Assembly (NCBI RefSeq): GCF_023242315.1
Contig: NZ_JALLIY010000022.1
Coordinates: 1 to 64,000, forward strand
Direction: 5' to 3'
From: Pseudomonas sp. MWU13-2105
GTDB taxonomy: Bacteria; Pseudomonadota; Gammaproteobacteria; Pseudomonadales; Pseudomonadaceae
DNA length: 64,000 bases
Made by a program: the position numbers and the translations under genes. The notes beneath the pieces were generated by a model. The model was not told where the DNA came from. It ran no database searches and was given only the letters and a program-made list of their open reading frames with translations. Shown here piece after piece: positions 1 through 7,464 of this stretch (position 1 is the stretch's first letter; each line of letters starts with the position of its first letter).

Positions 1-551
1 ATAACTCCAGCTGGATGCACATGTTGGTGTGGATCGGCCTGTTCGGCCTGGTGGCGAGCTTTCACGGCATCATCCTCGGCTACTCGCGGCAGTTCTTCGC
101 CCTGGCCCGGGCCGGTTACCTGCCGCGTTCGCTGGCCAAACTGTCACGTTTCCAGACCCCGCACCGGGCCATCCTGGCCGGCGGCGTGGTCGGCATCGCA
201 GCGATCTACAGCGACGGGCTGGTCAACCTGCAAGGCATGAGCCTGACGGCGGCGATGATCACCATGTCGGTATTCGGCGCCATCGTGATGTACATCATCA
301 GCATGCTGAGCCTGTTCAAGCTGCGTAAAACCGAGCCGAACCTGGAACGCAGCTTCCGCGCGCCAGGCTACCCGATCGTCCCGGGGATCGCCCTGGTCCT
401 GGCGGTGGTCTGCCTGATCGCGATGGCCTGGTTCAACACCCTGATCGGCCTGATCTTCCTTGGCTTCATGGCGGTGGGCTTTATCTACTTCCAGTTGACC
501 GCCAGCCAGCGCTCGGACGCGCCGGCGGACGCTATGCTCACAGGTAACTGA
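1..551 (+). CDS. eat: Ethanolamine permease, 3' part
   Basis: This is the C-terminal part of an APC-family amino acid/amine permease; the reading frame is open from base 3 and the true start lies before the window. About 180 residues remain, with several hydrophobic membrane segments and the text SFHGIILGYSRQFFALARAG, which I recognise from ethanolamine permeases. The product would carry ethanolamine across the inner membrane. Directly downstream, after a REPIN, lie eutB and eutC for the lyase that breaks ethanolamine down, which supports the assignment. The family could be another APC permease, but the eut context makes that unlikely. Confidence 0.85.
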   Translation, partial: NSSWMHMLVWIGLFGLVASFHGIILGYSRQFFALARAGYLPRSLAKLSRFQTPHRAILAGGVVGIAAIYSDGLVNLQGMSLTAAMITMSVFGAIVMYIISMLSLFKLRKTEPNLERSFRAPGYPIVPGIALVLAVVCLIAMAWFNTLIGLIFLGFMAVGFIYFQLTASQRSDAPADAMLTGN

Positions 552-611
552 TTGCACCAGCACGGGGCGTCAATCCGGGCGCCCCGCACTACAAAATTAC
601 GACGCCACCCC

Positions 612-759
612 TGTGGCGAGGGGGCTTGCCCCCGCTGGGTCGCGAAGCGGCCCTGAAACCAGCGACTGCGCTGTATCAGGCAGAACGGACGCTCAGCGTT
701 TACGACTGCTACGCAGCCGAGCGTGGCGGTGCGGCGTTCCGACAAGCCCACTCGCCACA
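612..759. repeat. REPIN between permease and eutB
   Basis: Two inverted REP copies face each other: the left begins TGTGGCGAGGGGGCTTGCCC and the right ends AAGCCCACTCGCCACA. This is the GTGGCGAG...CTCGCCAC class seen again at 28114, 41223 and 47874 in this window. Open frames running through it are artefacts of the repeat. Confidence 0.85.
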
Positions 760-810
760 TTGGTTGTCTGCTTCCACAGAAACCGTTCAGACTCAAGAGG
801 ACACCGCACC

Positions 811-2205
811 ATGGCCACATTCGCCCATTCCGTCGGCGCCCAGACCTATCGCTTCGACAGCCTCAAGGACGTCATGGCCAAGGCCAGCCCGGCCCGCTCC
901 GGGGATTTCCTGGCCGGCGTCGCCGCCCTCAATGACGGCGAACGGGTCGCGGCGCAGATGGCCCTGGCCAATATTCCGCTCAAGCATTTCCTCGAGGAAA
1001 TGCTGATCCCCTACGAATCCGACGAAGTCACCCGGCTGATCGTCGACACCCATGACAAACAGGCCTTCGCCGTCGTCAGCCACCTGACCGTCGGCGGCCT
1101 GCGCGACTGGCTGCTCAGCGACGCCGCCGACGAACAGAGCCTGCGCGCCCTGGCCCCGGGCCTGACCCCGGAAATGGCCGCCGCCGTGTCGAAGATCATG
1201 CGCGTCCAGGACCTGGTGCTGGTGGCGCAAAAAATCCGCGTGGTGACCAAGTTCCGCGGCACCCTGGGCCTGCGCGGCCGGCTGTCGACCCGCCTGCAAC
1301 CCAACCACCCCACCGACGATCCGGCCGGCATCGCCGCCAGCGTCCTCGACGGCCTGCTCTACGGCAACGGCGACGCGATGATCGGCATCAACCCGGCCAC
1401 CGACAGCCTGAGCTCGATCTGCGACCTGCTGAACATGCTCGATGCCGTGATCAAGCGTTACGAAATCCCCACCCAGGCCTGCATGCTGACCCATGTCACC
1501 ACCTCCATCGAGGCGATCAACCGCGGCGTGCCGCTGGACCTGGTGTTCCAGTCGATTGCCGGCACCGAAGCGGCCAACGCCAGTTTCGGCATCAACCTGA
1601 ACGTCCTGCAGGAAGGCTATGACGCCGGCCTGAGCCTGAATCGCGGCACCCTCGGGCAGAACCTGATGTATTTCGAAACCGGCCAGGGCAGCGCGCTGTC
1701 GGCCAACGCCCACTTCGGCGTCGACCAGCAGACCTGCGAAACCCGCGCCTACGCCGTGGCCCGGCATTTCAAGCCATTCCTGGTCAACACCGTGGTCGGT
1801 TTTATCGGCCCGGAATACCTCTACAACGGCAAGCAGATCATCCGCGCCGGCCTCGAAGACCACTTCTGTGGCAAGCTGCTGGGCGTGCCCATGGGCTGCG
1901 ACATCTGCTATACCAACCACGCCGAAGCCGACCAGGACGACATGGACACCCTGCTGACCCTGCTGGGTGTGGCCGGGATCAACTTCATCATGGGCATTCC
2001 CGGTTCCGACGACATCATGCTCAACTACCAGACCACCTCGTTCCACGATGCCCTGTACGCCCGCCAGACCCTGGGCCTGAAGCCCGCGCCGGAGTTCGAG
2101 CAATGGCTGGCGAAGATGGGCATCTTTACCCAGGCCGATGGCAAGGTGCATTTCGGCAACAGCCTGCCCCCGGCATTTCGCCAGGCGCTGGCGCAGCTCG
2201 GATGA
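811..2205 (+). CDS. eutB: Ethanolamine ammonia-lyase large subunit
   Basis: EutB is the adenosylcobalamin-dependent catalytic subunit that converts ethanolamine to acetaldehyde and ammonia in the cytoplasm. The 464-residue protein has the family length and the expected stretches, for example [20 protein letters not shown] and [21 protein letters not shown] chose the ATG at 811 because it follows an AAGAGGA ribosome site and gives the usual MATFAH-type start; the longer open frame runs back into the REPIN. The stop overlaps the start of eutC by four bases, so the subunits are translationally coupled. No microcompartment genes are visible, in line with the simple permease-eutBC arrangement of pseudomonads. 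Confidence 0.96.
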   Translation: MATFAHSVGAQTYRFDSLKDVMAKASPARSGDFLAGVAALNDGERVAAQMALANIPLKHFLEEMLIPYESDEVTRLIVDTHDKQAFAVVSHLTVGGLRDWLLSDAADEQSLRALAPGLTPEMAAAVSKIMRVQDLVLVAQKIRVVTKFRGTLGLRGRLSTRLQPNHPTDDPAGIAASVLDGLLYGNGDAMIGINPATDSLSSICDLLNMLDAVIKRYEIPTQACMLTHVTTSIEAINRGVPLDLVFQSIAGTEAANASFGINLNVLQEGYDAGLSLNRGTLGQNLMYFETGQGSALSANAHFGVDQQTCETRAYAVARHFKPFLVNTVVGFIGPEYLYNGKQIIRAGLEDHFCGKLLGVPMGCDICYTNHAEADQDDMDTLLTLLGVAGINFIMGIPGSDDIMLNYQTTSFHDALYARQTLGLKPAPEFEQWLAKMGIFTQADGKVHFGNSLPPAFRQALAQLG

Positions 2206-3032
2206 ACGACATGGCCAACGAAATCGACAACGACAACCCCTGGCTGCAACTGCGCCGCCTGACCCCGGCGCGTATCGCCCTGGGTCGCACCGGCACCAGC
2301 CTGACCACCAGCGCGCAACTGGATTTCCAGTTCGCCCACGCCCAGGCCCGCGACGCCGTGCACCTGCCGTTCGACCACACCGGCTTGAGTGCGCAACTCG
2401 CCGAGCGCGGTCGGGAAACCTTGCTGCTGCACAGTGCCGCCGACGACCGCCACAGCTACCTGCAACGCCCGGACCTGGGCCGCAAGCTCAACGCCGCCTC
2501 GGCGCAGTTGCTCAAGGAACATGCGGCCGCCCACCCGGGCGGGGTTGACCTGGCCATTATCGTTGCCGACGGCCTGTCGGCGCTGGCAGTGCATCGGCAC
2601 ACCCTGCCCTTCCTCGCCCGCCTGGAGGAACAGATCCAGGCCGAAGGCTGGTCGACGTCGCCAGTGATCCTGGTGGAACAGGGCCGGGTTGCGGTGGCCG
2701 ACGAAATCGGCGAATTGCTCGGGGCGAAAATGACCGTGATCCTGATCGGCGAGCGCCCGGGCCTGAGCTCGCCGGACAGCCTGGGTATGTATTTCACCTA
2801 TAATCCAAAAGTCGGCCTGACCGACGCCTACCGCAACTGCATCTCCAACGTACGCCTGGAGGGCATGAGTTACGGCATGGCCGCGCACAAACTGCTGTAC
2901 CTGATGAAAGAAGCCTGCCGCCGACAATTATCGGGGGTCAATCTCAAGGACGAGGCTCAAGTGCAAACGCTGGAGAGTGAATCGGATGTCCATTCAAACG
3001 GCAACTTCCTACTGAGCCCGCCCCAAGAATGA
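2202..3032 (+). CDS. eutC: Ethanolamine ammonia-lyase small subunit
   Basis: EutC is the small subunit that helps bind adenosylcobalamin in ethanolamine ammonia-lyase. The 276-residue protein shows the family stretches [16 protein letters not shown] near the N terminus and [20 protein letters not shown] in the C-terminal half. The start ATG at 2202 overlaps the eutB stop in an ATGA junction; a longer frame upstream only overlaps eutB. Permease, eutB and eutC together allow ethanolamine, for instance from phospholipid turnover, to be used as nitrogen or carbon source. Confidence 0.95.
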   Translation: MNDMANEIDNDNPWLQLRRLTPARIALGRTGTSLTTSAQLDFQFAHAQARDAVHLPFDHTGLSAQLAERGRETLLLHSAADDRHSYLQRPDLGRKLNAASAQLLKEHAAAHPGGVDLAIIVADGLSALAVHRHTLPFLARLEEQIQAEGWSTSPVILVEQGRVAVADEIGELLGAKMTVILIGERPGLSSPDSLGMYFTYNPKVGLTDAYRNCISNVRLEGMSYGMAAHKLLYLMKEACRRQLSGVNLKDEAQVQTLESESDVHSNGNFLLSPPQE

Positions 3033-3135
3033 CCGTCATCCGGATTGCGCTTTTCCCGCGCTTTGGGCAGCATCGACGCTGCGGCTGCCCGAGTGAACCG
3101 TTTGCCGTCATATCCACGAAGTTGAGGCCTGATCT

Positions 3136-3594
3136 ATGCGGATTACTCAAGCGACCCTGGAACATCTGGACCTGCTGACGCCCCTGTTCGTCAAATACCG
3201 TGAATTCTACGGTGCCTTGCCCTTCCCTGATTCATCGCGCAACTTCCTGGAAAAACGCCTACGGCGCAAAGAGTCGGTGATTTACCTGGCCCTGCCGGAC
3301 GATGACGACAGCAAGCTGCTCGGTTTCTGCCAATTGTATCCAAGCTTTTCTTCGCTCTCGCTCAAGCGGGTGTGGATCCTCAACGACATCTACGTCGCCG
3401 AGGATGCCCGCCGCCAGCTGGTGGCCGACAACCTGATGCGCATGGCGAAGAAAATGGCCCGTGAGACCCACGCCGTTCGTCTGCGCGTGTCCACCAGCAG
3501 CAACAACCTGGTGGCACAGAAAACCTACGAATCCATTGGTTTTCGCGAAGACAGCGAATTCAAGAACTACGTATTGCCGATCGACGACAAATAA
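3136..3594 (+). CDS. GNAT-family N-acetyltransferase
   Basis: A 152-residue protein with a single GNAT fold: beta strands around LLGFCQLYPSFSSLS, the segment IYVAEDARRQLVADNLM in place of the acetyl-CoA pyrophosphate loop, and the C-terminal NLVAQKTYESIGFRED typical of the family's last helix and strand. It should transfer an acyl group from acyl-CoA to an amine, but the substrate cannot be read from the sequence. It lies about 100 bases after eutC and may be cotranscribed with it, though nothing ties it to ethanolamine metabolism. Confidence 0.85.
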   Translation: MRITQATLEHLDLLTPLFVKYREFYGALPFPDSSRNFLEKRLRRKESVIYLALPDDDDSKLLGFCQLYPSFSSLSLKRVWILNDIYVAEDARRQLVADNLMRMAKKMARETHAVRLRVSTSSNNLVAQKTYESIGFREDSEFKNYVLPIDDK

Positions 3595-3607
3595 CCGCCA
3601 TACGCGC

Positions 3608-3685
3608 CTGTAGGCGCTGGCTTGTCGGGACGCCGCACCGCAGCGATCGCGTTGGTGAACCTCACATCGCGATCACCGGCGCTCT
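3608..3685. repeat. REP-like repeat
   Basis: The sequence CTGTAGGCGCTGGCTTGTCG resembles a second REP class of pseudomonads. It is followed by an inverted pair, GATCGCG and CGCGATC, 16 bases apart. It fills most of the space between the acetyltransferase and the dedA promoter area. Confidence 0.55.
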
Positions 3686-3776
3686 CGCAGACTTGCGCAC
3701 AGCCTTTGCTCGACATCCCCCGCTACAAACTCAGCAGGCAGAAATCTCCCCAACTCTTATAATCCCGCTTTCCCAC

Positions 3777-3815
3777 GGAATGTACGAAAAAACTACATTC
3801 CCTGTAGTTAACTAC
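3777..3815. promoter_or_regulatory. Clustered palindromes upstream of dedA-type gene
   Basis: Two palindromes lie side by side: GGAATGTA and TACATTCC separated by nine bases (3777-3801), and the perfect 12-mer GTAGTTAACTAC (3804-3815). A TATAAT-like hexamer sits just before them at about 3758. The position, 60 to 100 bases before the dedA-type start, suits an operator, but I do not recognise the binding protein. Confidence 0.4.
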
Positions 3816-3874
3816 GTATATCTATTTTCCTTGCACGGGTCCGCCGAGTCGGACCGTTCACACAGGTGCCACCC

Positions 3875-4531
3875 ATGGATTTCAACCCGATCGACATAGT
3901 CCTGCATCTCGATGTCTACCTCGACATGCTGGTGAACAACTACGGGCCCTGGATCTACGCCATCCTGTTCCTGGTGATCTTCTGCGAAACCGGCCTGGTG
4001 GTGATGCCGTTCCTGCCGGGTGATTCGCTGCTGTTCATCGCCGGCGCGGTGGCCGCGGGCGGTGGCATGGACCCGGTGCTGCTGGCCGGCCTGCTGATGC
4101 TGGCGGCGATTCTCGGCGACAGCACCAACTACATCATCGGCCGAACGGCGGGCGAGAAACTCTTCAGCAACCCGAACTCGAAGATCTTCCGTCGCGACTA
4201 CCTGCAAAAGACCCACGACTTCTACGACCGCCATGGCGGCAAGACCGTGACCCTGGCGCGCTTCCTGCCGATCCTGCGGACCTTTGCACCGTTCGTCGCC
4301 GGCGTAGGCAAAATGCCCTACCCACGCTTCTTCCTGTTCAGCCTCCTGGGCACTGTGCTCTGGGTCGGCGGCCTGGTCACCCTGGGTTATTTCTTCGGCA
4401 ACGTACCGTTCATCAAGAAAAACCTGTCGCTGCTGGTGGTCGGCATCATCCTGCTGTCGCTGCTGCCGATGATCATCGGCGTGCTTCGCAGCCGCTTCGG
4501 CAACGCCGCGTCCAAAGCCGGCACCCACTGA
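3875..4531 (+). CDS. DedA family membrane protein
   Basis: A 218-residue integral inner-membrane protein of the DedA/SNARE-associated (VTT) family, which is linked to undecaprenyl phosphate recycling, membrane potential and drug tolerance. The family core is clear: ETGLVVMPFLPGDSLLFIAG near residue 40, the acidic and GGK-containing loop with HGGKTVTLARFLPILRTFAP near residue 130, and a hydrophobic C terminus. I chose the ATG at 3875 over an in-frame GTG three codons earlier. The next gene starts four bases after the stop, so the two are an operon. Confidence 0.9.
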   Translation: MDFNPIDIVLHLDVYLDMLVNNYGPWIYAILFLVIFCETGLVVMPFLPGDSLLFIAGAVAAGGGMDPVLLAGLLMLAAILGDSTNYIIGRTAGEKLFSNPNSKIFRRDYLQKTHDFYDRHGGKTVTLARFLPILRTFAPFVAGVGKMPYPRFFLFSLLGTVLWVGGLVTLGYFFGNVPFIKKNLSLLVVGIILLSLLPMIIGVLRSRFGNAASKAGTH

Positions 4532-4535
4532 TCCC

Positions 4536-5348
4536 GTGTGGTCGCTGAGTGCCTGGCGTCGTCGGCGAACCCTGGCCCGCCATCCGGTTGCCGATGAAAC
4601 CTGGCAACGGGTCCGCGAACACCTGAGTTTCCTCGACGGCCTGAGCGACGTCGAGGATCGCTGGCTGCGCGAACACAGCGTGCTGTTCCTCGATGACAAG
4701 CACCTGAGTGCCTTGCCGGGCGTGGAACTGGACCAGGAGCGCCGCCTGCTGCTGGCGGCCCAGGCGCAACTGCCGCTGCTGCACCTGGGGGAGTTGAACT
4801 GGTACCAGGGTTTCCATGAAATCGTCCTCTACCCGGACGACTTCCTCAGCCCCCAGCGCCATCGCGACGCCAGCGGCGTGGAGCACGAATGGGATGCCGA
4901 GCACAGCGGCGAAGCCTGGCAACAGGGCCCGATCATCCTCGCGTGGCCCGGCGTACAGGCCAGCGGCGGCTGGGAAGGCTACAACCTGGTGATCCACGAA
5001 CTGGCGCACAAGCTCGACATGCTCAGCGGCAGCGCCAACGGCCTGCCACCCTTGCACGGCGACATGCGCGTGGGCGACTGGGCCAAGGTCATGCAACACG
5101 CCTACGACGACCTCAATCGCCAGCTGGACCGCAACCCCGATGCCGACACCGCGATTGATCCTTATGCCGCGGAAAACCCGGCGGAATTCTTCGCGGTGAC
5201 CAGCGAATATTTCTTCAGTGCCCCGGATATCCTGGCCACGGCCTACCCACAGGTCTATGAGCAATTGCGCGCGTTCTACCGCCAGGACCCACTGGCGCGG
5301 CTGCGGCATCTGCAAGCCCACGACCCGCGGTATCAGACTAAAGACTAA
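4536..5348 (+). CDS. mtfA: M90-family zinc metallopeptidase (MtfA/YeeI type)
   Basis: A 270-residue MtfA-type protein. In E. coli MtfA binds the repressor Mlc and is a zinc peptidase linked to control of the glucose PTS. The zincin motif HELAH is at residues 154-158, followed by an acidic region (EFFAVTSEYFF) that supplies the later zinc ligand and catalytic environment in the family. The GTG at 4536 is the only plausible start and lies four bases after the dedA-type stop, which suggests coupling. The target in pseudomonads is not evident from the sequence. Confidence 0.85.
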   Translation: MWSLSAWRRRRTLARHPVADETWQRVREHLSFLDGLSDVEDRWLREHSVLFLDDKHLSALPGVELDQERRLLLAAQAQLPLLHLGELNWYQGFHEIVLYPDDFLSPQRHRDASGVEHEWDAEHSGEAWQQGPIILAWPGVQASGGWEGYNLVIHELAHKLDMLSGSANGLPPLHGDMRVGDWAKVMQHAYDDLNRQLDRNPDADTAIDPYAAENPAEFFAVTSEYFFSAPDILATAYPQVYEQLRAFYRQDPLARLRHLQAHDPRYQTKD

Positions 5349-5378
5349 CGCCGAAATCCCGGCCACAGCCTTGCCCTT

Positions 5379-5451
5379 GTGGGAGCGGAGCTTGCCCGCG
5401 AAGACTTCCTCAAGACCGCTAAAAGCTTCGCGGGCAAGCTCCGCTCCCACA
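5379..5451. repeat. REPIN, GGGAGCGGAGCTTGCCCGCG class
   Basis: TGTGGGAGCGGAGCTTGCCC and its inverted copy GGGCAAGCTCCGCTCCCACA enclose a short spacer. This second REP class also occurs at 58174 and, in minimal form, at 59394. It lies between the metallopeptidase gene and ppa. Confidence 0.8.
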
Positions 5452-5616
5452 TGTCCCACAGTGATTACCATCGCGCGCCGGCTCGTTTCCCAGAATTCCG
5501 CGGCGCCTCCGCACGTCCTGTGACCCGTGGCATCGCCCCCGGAATATGCCTATAATCCCGCCACTTTTTGGTCAAACCGGCCAAGTTTTCTGATCAACCA
5601 ACGGGGGCATCGCCCA

Positions 5617-6144
5617 ATGAGCTACAGCAAGATTCCGGCTGGTAAAGACCTGCCGAACGACATCTACGTCGCGATCGAGATTCCGGCCAACCACGCGCCG
5701 ATCAAATACGAAATCGACAAAGACAGCGATTGCCTGTTCGTTGACCGGTTCATGGCCACCCCGATGTTCTACCCGGCCAACTACGGTTTCATCCCCAACA
5801 CCCTGGCTGACGACGGCGACCCCCTCGACGTGCTGGTCGTGACCCCGTACCCGGTTGCGCCAGGCTCGGTCATCCGTGCCCGTCCGGTCGGCATCCTGCA
5901 CATGACCGACGACGGCGGCGGCGACGCCAAGGTCCTCGCGGTGCCGCACGACAAGCTGTCGCAGCTGTACGTCGACGTGAAGGAATACACCGACCTGCCA
6001 GCGCTGCTGCTGGAGCAGATCAAGCACTTCTTCGAGAACTACAAGGATCTCGAAAAAGGCAAGTGGGTGAAAATCGAAGGTTGGGGCAATGCCGAAGCCG
6101 CCCGTGCCGAAATCCTGAAGTCGGTCGCCGCTTACAAGGGCTGA
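5617..6144 (+). CDS. ppa: Inorganic pyrophosphatase
   Basis: Family I soluble pyrophosphatase, 175 residues, which hydrolyses pyrophosphate to drive biosynthetic reactions. The hallmark active-site stretch [15 protein letters not shown] is present, as are the metal and phosphate ligands in KYEIDKDS and YPANYGFIP. The start at 5617 gives the conserved [18 protein letters not shown] beginning; a longer frame runs into the promoter region, which has a TATAAT at 5551-5556. A rho-independent terminator follows the gene, so it is probably transcribed alone. Confidence 0.97.
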   Translation: MSYSKIPAGKDLPNDIYVAIEIPANHAPIKYEIDKDSDCLFVDRFMATPMFYPANYGFIPNTLADDGDPLDVLVVTPYPVAPGSVIRARPVGILHMTDDGGGDAKVLAVPHDKLSQLYVDVKEYTDLPALLLEQIKHFFENYKDLEKGKWVKIEGWGNAEAARAEILKSVAAYKG

Positions 6145-6172
6145 TCCGCCGCGCCCTGGCGCGAATTGAAGA

Positions 6173-6196
6173 ACCCCGGCTTGCCGGGGTTTTTTT
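6173..6196 (+). terminator. Rho-independent terminator of ppa
   Basis: ACCCCGGC and GCCGGGGT form an 8-bp stem with a two-base loop, followed directly by a run of seven T. Confidence 0.9.
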
Positions 6197-6202
6197 GTGC
6201 TC

Positions 6203-6348
6203 GTTTACCAATAAACAAACAAGAGTTTTAATGAATAAACACAATGATTCAGATTCAGCTATTTGAGTGTAGGAGCTCTGAACAAGCCCAATCAGTTCGT
6301 GTGCTTTTCGGAACAATTTTTGAACACCTCGTTTATTTAAACAGGTGT
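6203..6348. promoter_or_regulatory. Repeated GTTTA/TAAAC operators before the S24 repressor
   Basis: Three inverted repeats of the same half-site lie before the repressor gene: GTTTACCAATAAAC at 6203-6216, GTTTTAATGAATAAAC at 6225-6240, and GTTTATTTAAAC at 6331-6342. The last is embedded in a longer hairpin (ACACCT...AGGTGT, 6324-6348). The arrangement resembles phage operator sets bound by the adjacent repressor. Spacers differ in length, so the assignment is tentative. Confidence 0.4.
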
Positions 6349-6372
6349 AGCACGCCAGTAAACTCCGTATTC

Positions 6373-7131
6373 ATGAATACATCAGGCGATCGCTTAAGGG
6401 CCCTCCTGCGGGAGTGCCACCTATCTGCTTCGGACTTCGCAGCCAACCGGCAAGTGACACCGCAGCACGTCAACAACTGGTTCAAGCGCGGCATACCCAT
6501 GGCGCGACTGGACGAGATAGCCGAGCTGTTGTGCGTCAATAGCCGCTGGCTGCGCACCGGCGACGGGGCCAAGCACCCGTGTGGTTCGGCCGCCGAGGCG
6601 GAGGGTGAACGCGAGCATCTGCCCGCCCATGATCAGGAACCTTACTCAGCTCGCGACGATCTCGCGGCCACCGAGCGCAACGACGTGCAGGTGCCGCTGT
6701 ACAAGGAGACGCCAGCGGCCCACGGGTCGAGCCAGACCCAGGTTGCAATCATGCCCGGGCGCAAGGTACGCCTGCCCTATCGTATCCTCCAGGCCATGGG
6801 CGTCGAGCCGGACCAGGCGATCTGCGCGCCCATGACCGGTAACAGCATGGCGGAAAAGATCCAGGACGGTTCCACCATTGCCATCGACCGCAGCTTGACC
6901 CAGGTGGTGGACGGCGAGATGTACGCACTGGAGCACGACGGCATGTTGCGGGTGAAGTATGTCTACCGCCTGCCGGCGGGGGCCTTGCGGCTGCGTAGCC
7001 ACAATAGTGCCGAGTATCCGGACGAAGTGTTCAGCGCGGAGCAGCTCGAGGCACAGAGCGTGCGGATACTGGGTTGGGTGTTCTGGTGGTCGACGCTGAA
7101 CAAGCGACGGCCGCCGGTGCCATCGAAATAG
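6373..7131 (+). CDS. HTH repressor with S24 (LexA/CI-type) autoproteolysis domain
   Basis: A 252-residue phage-type repressor. An N-terminal helix-turn-helix covers about residues 5-60 (LSASDFAANRQVTPQHVNNW), then a linker, then an S24 peptidase domain with TGNSM giving the nucleophile Ser158 and VKYVY giving the general base Lys195. Such proteins repress phage or tailocin genes and cleave themselves when RecA is activated by DNA damage. I chose the ATG at 6373 because the HTH starts directly after it; the frame is open 43 codons further but without domain content. No phage or tailocin genes are nearby, so it is an orphan. The likely operators lie just upstream. An obvious Ala-Gly cleavage site is not visible. 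Confidence 0.82.
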   Translation: MNTSGDRLRALLRECHLSASDFAANRQVTPQHVNNWFKRGIPMARLDEIAELLCVNSRWLRTGDGAKHPCGSAAEAEGEREHLPAHDQEPYSARDDLAATERNDVQVPLYKETPAAHGSSQTQVAIMPGRKVRLPYRILQAMGVEPDQAICAPMTGNSMAEKIQDGSTIAIDRSLTQVVDGEMYALEHDGMLRVKYVYRLPAGALRLRSHNSAEYPDEVFSAEQLEAQSVRILGWVFWWSTLNKRRPPVPSK

Positions 7132-7139
7132 GGGACAAG

Positions 7140-7394
7140 ATCCCCTGTTGTCTGAAAACGACAGCTCTGGCGTGTGCTTTTCGCTGGGAATCTGTCGTAA
7201 ATGCCGGTATCCTGCGCGGCACATTTGGGTAGCGTCCTGCTTGCAGCAGGCCAGATTGCCCACGACACGGCGCGAGACAACTGCGCGGTGTCCCACAACC
7301 AGATTTGCTCTGGATGTACGTTTTGAAGGCGAGTGAGGCTTACCAAAAATAAGTCAAACCCGTCCCCGAGAAGCCGGCCACAAGCCGGCTTTTT
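7140..7394 (+). ncRNA. Possible small RNA or trailer ending in a terminator
   Basis: This 250-base gap has no convincing coding frame, yet it ends on the plus strand in a good terminator. The region is GC-rich and holds local inverted repeats such as CCTGCTTGCAGCAGG at about 7230. It may be a small RNA, a long 3' end of the repressor mRNA, or the leader of a lost gene. I cannot decide between these. Confidence 0.25.
7371..7394 (+). terminator. Rho-independent terminator
   Basis: AAGCCGGC, a five-base loop and GCCGGCTT are followed by TTTTT on the plus strand. It ends transcription coming from the repressor gene or from a small RNA in the preceding gap. It also separates that region from the convergent kinase gene. 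Confidence 0.85.
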
Positions 7395-7464
7395 AATGCC
7401 TGTTTGAAAGGTATTCTATCTTCTGAAATCCGCTGCGGATGCGTCATCACCTGCCAGTTCGCGC

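Noticed and set aside
612-759. Upstream extension of eutB through the REPIN
   Set aside because: The added residues are repeat-encoded, and a good ribosome site and conserved start exist at 811.
7148-7336. A 62-codon ORF in the gap after the S24 repressor
   Set aside because: Unusual Cys/Arg-rich composition, no ribosome site and no recognisable fold; a non-coding RNA explains the terminator at least as well.
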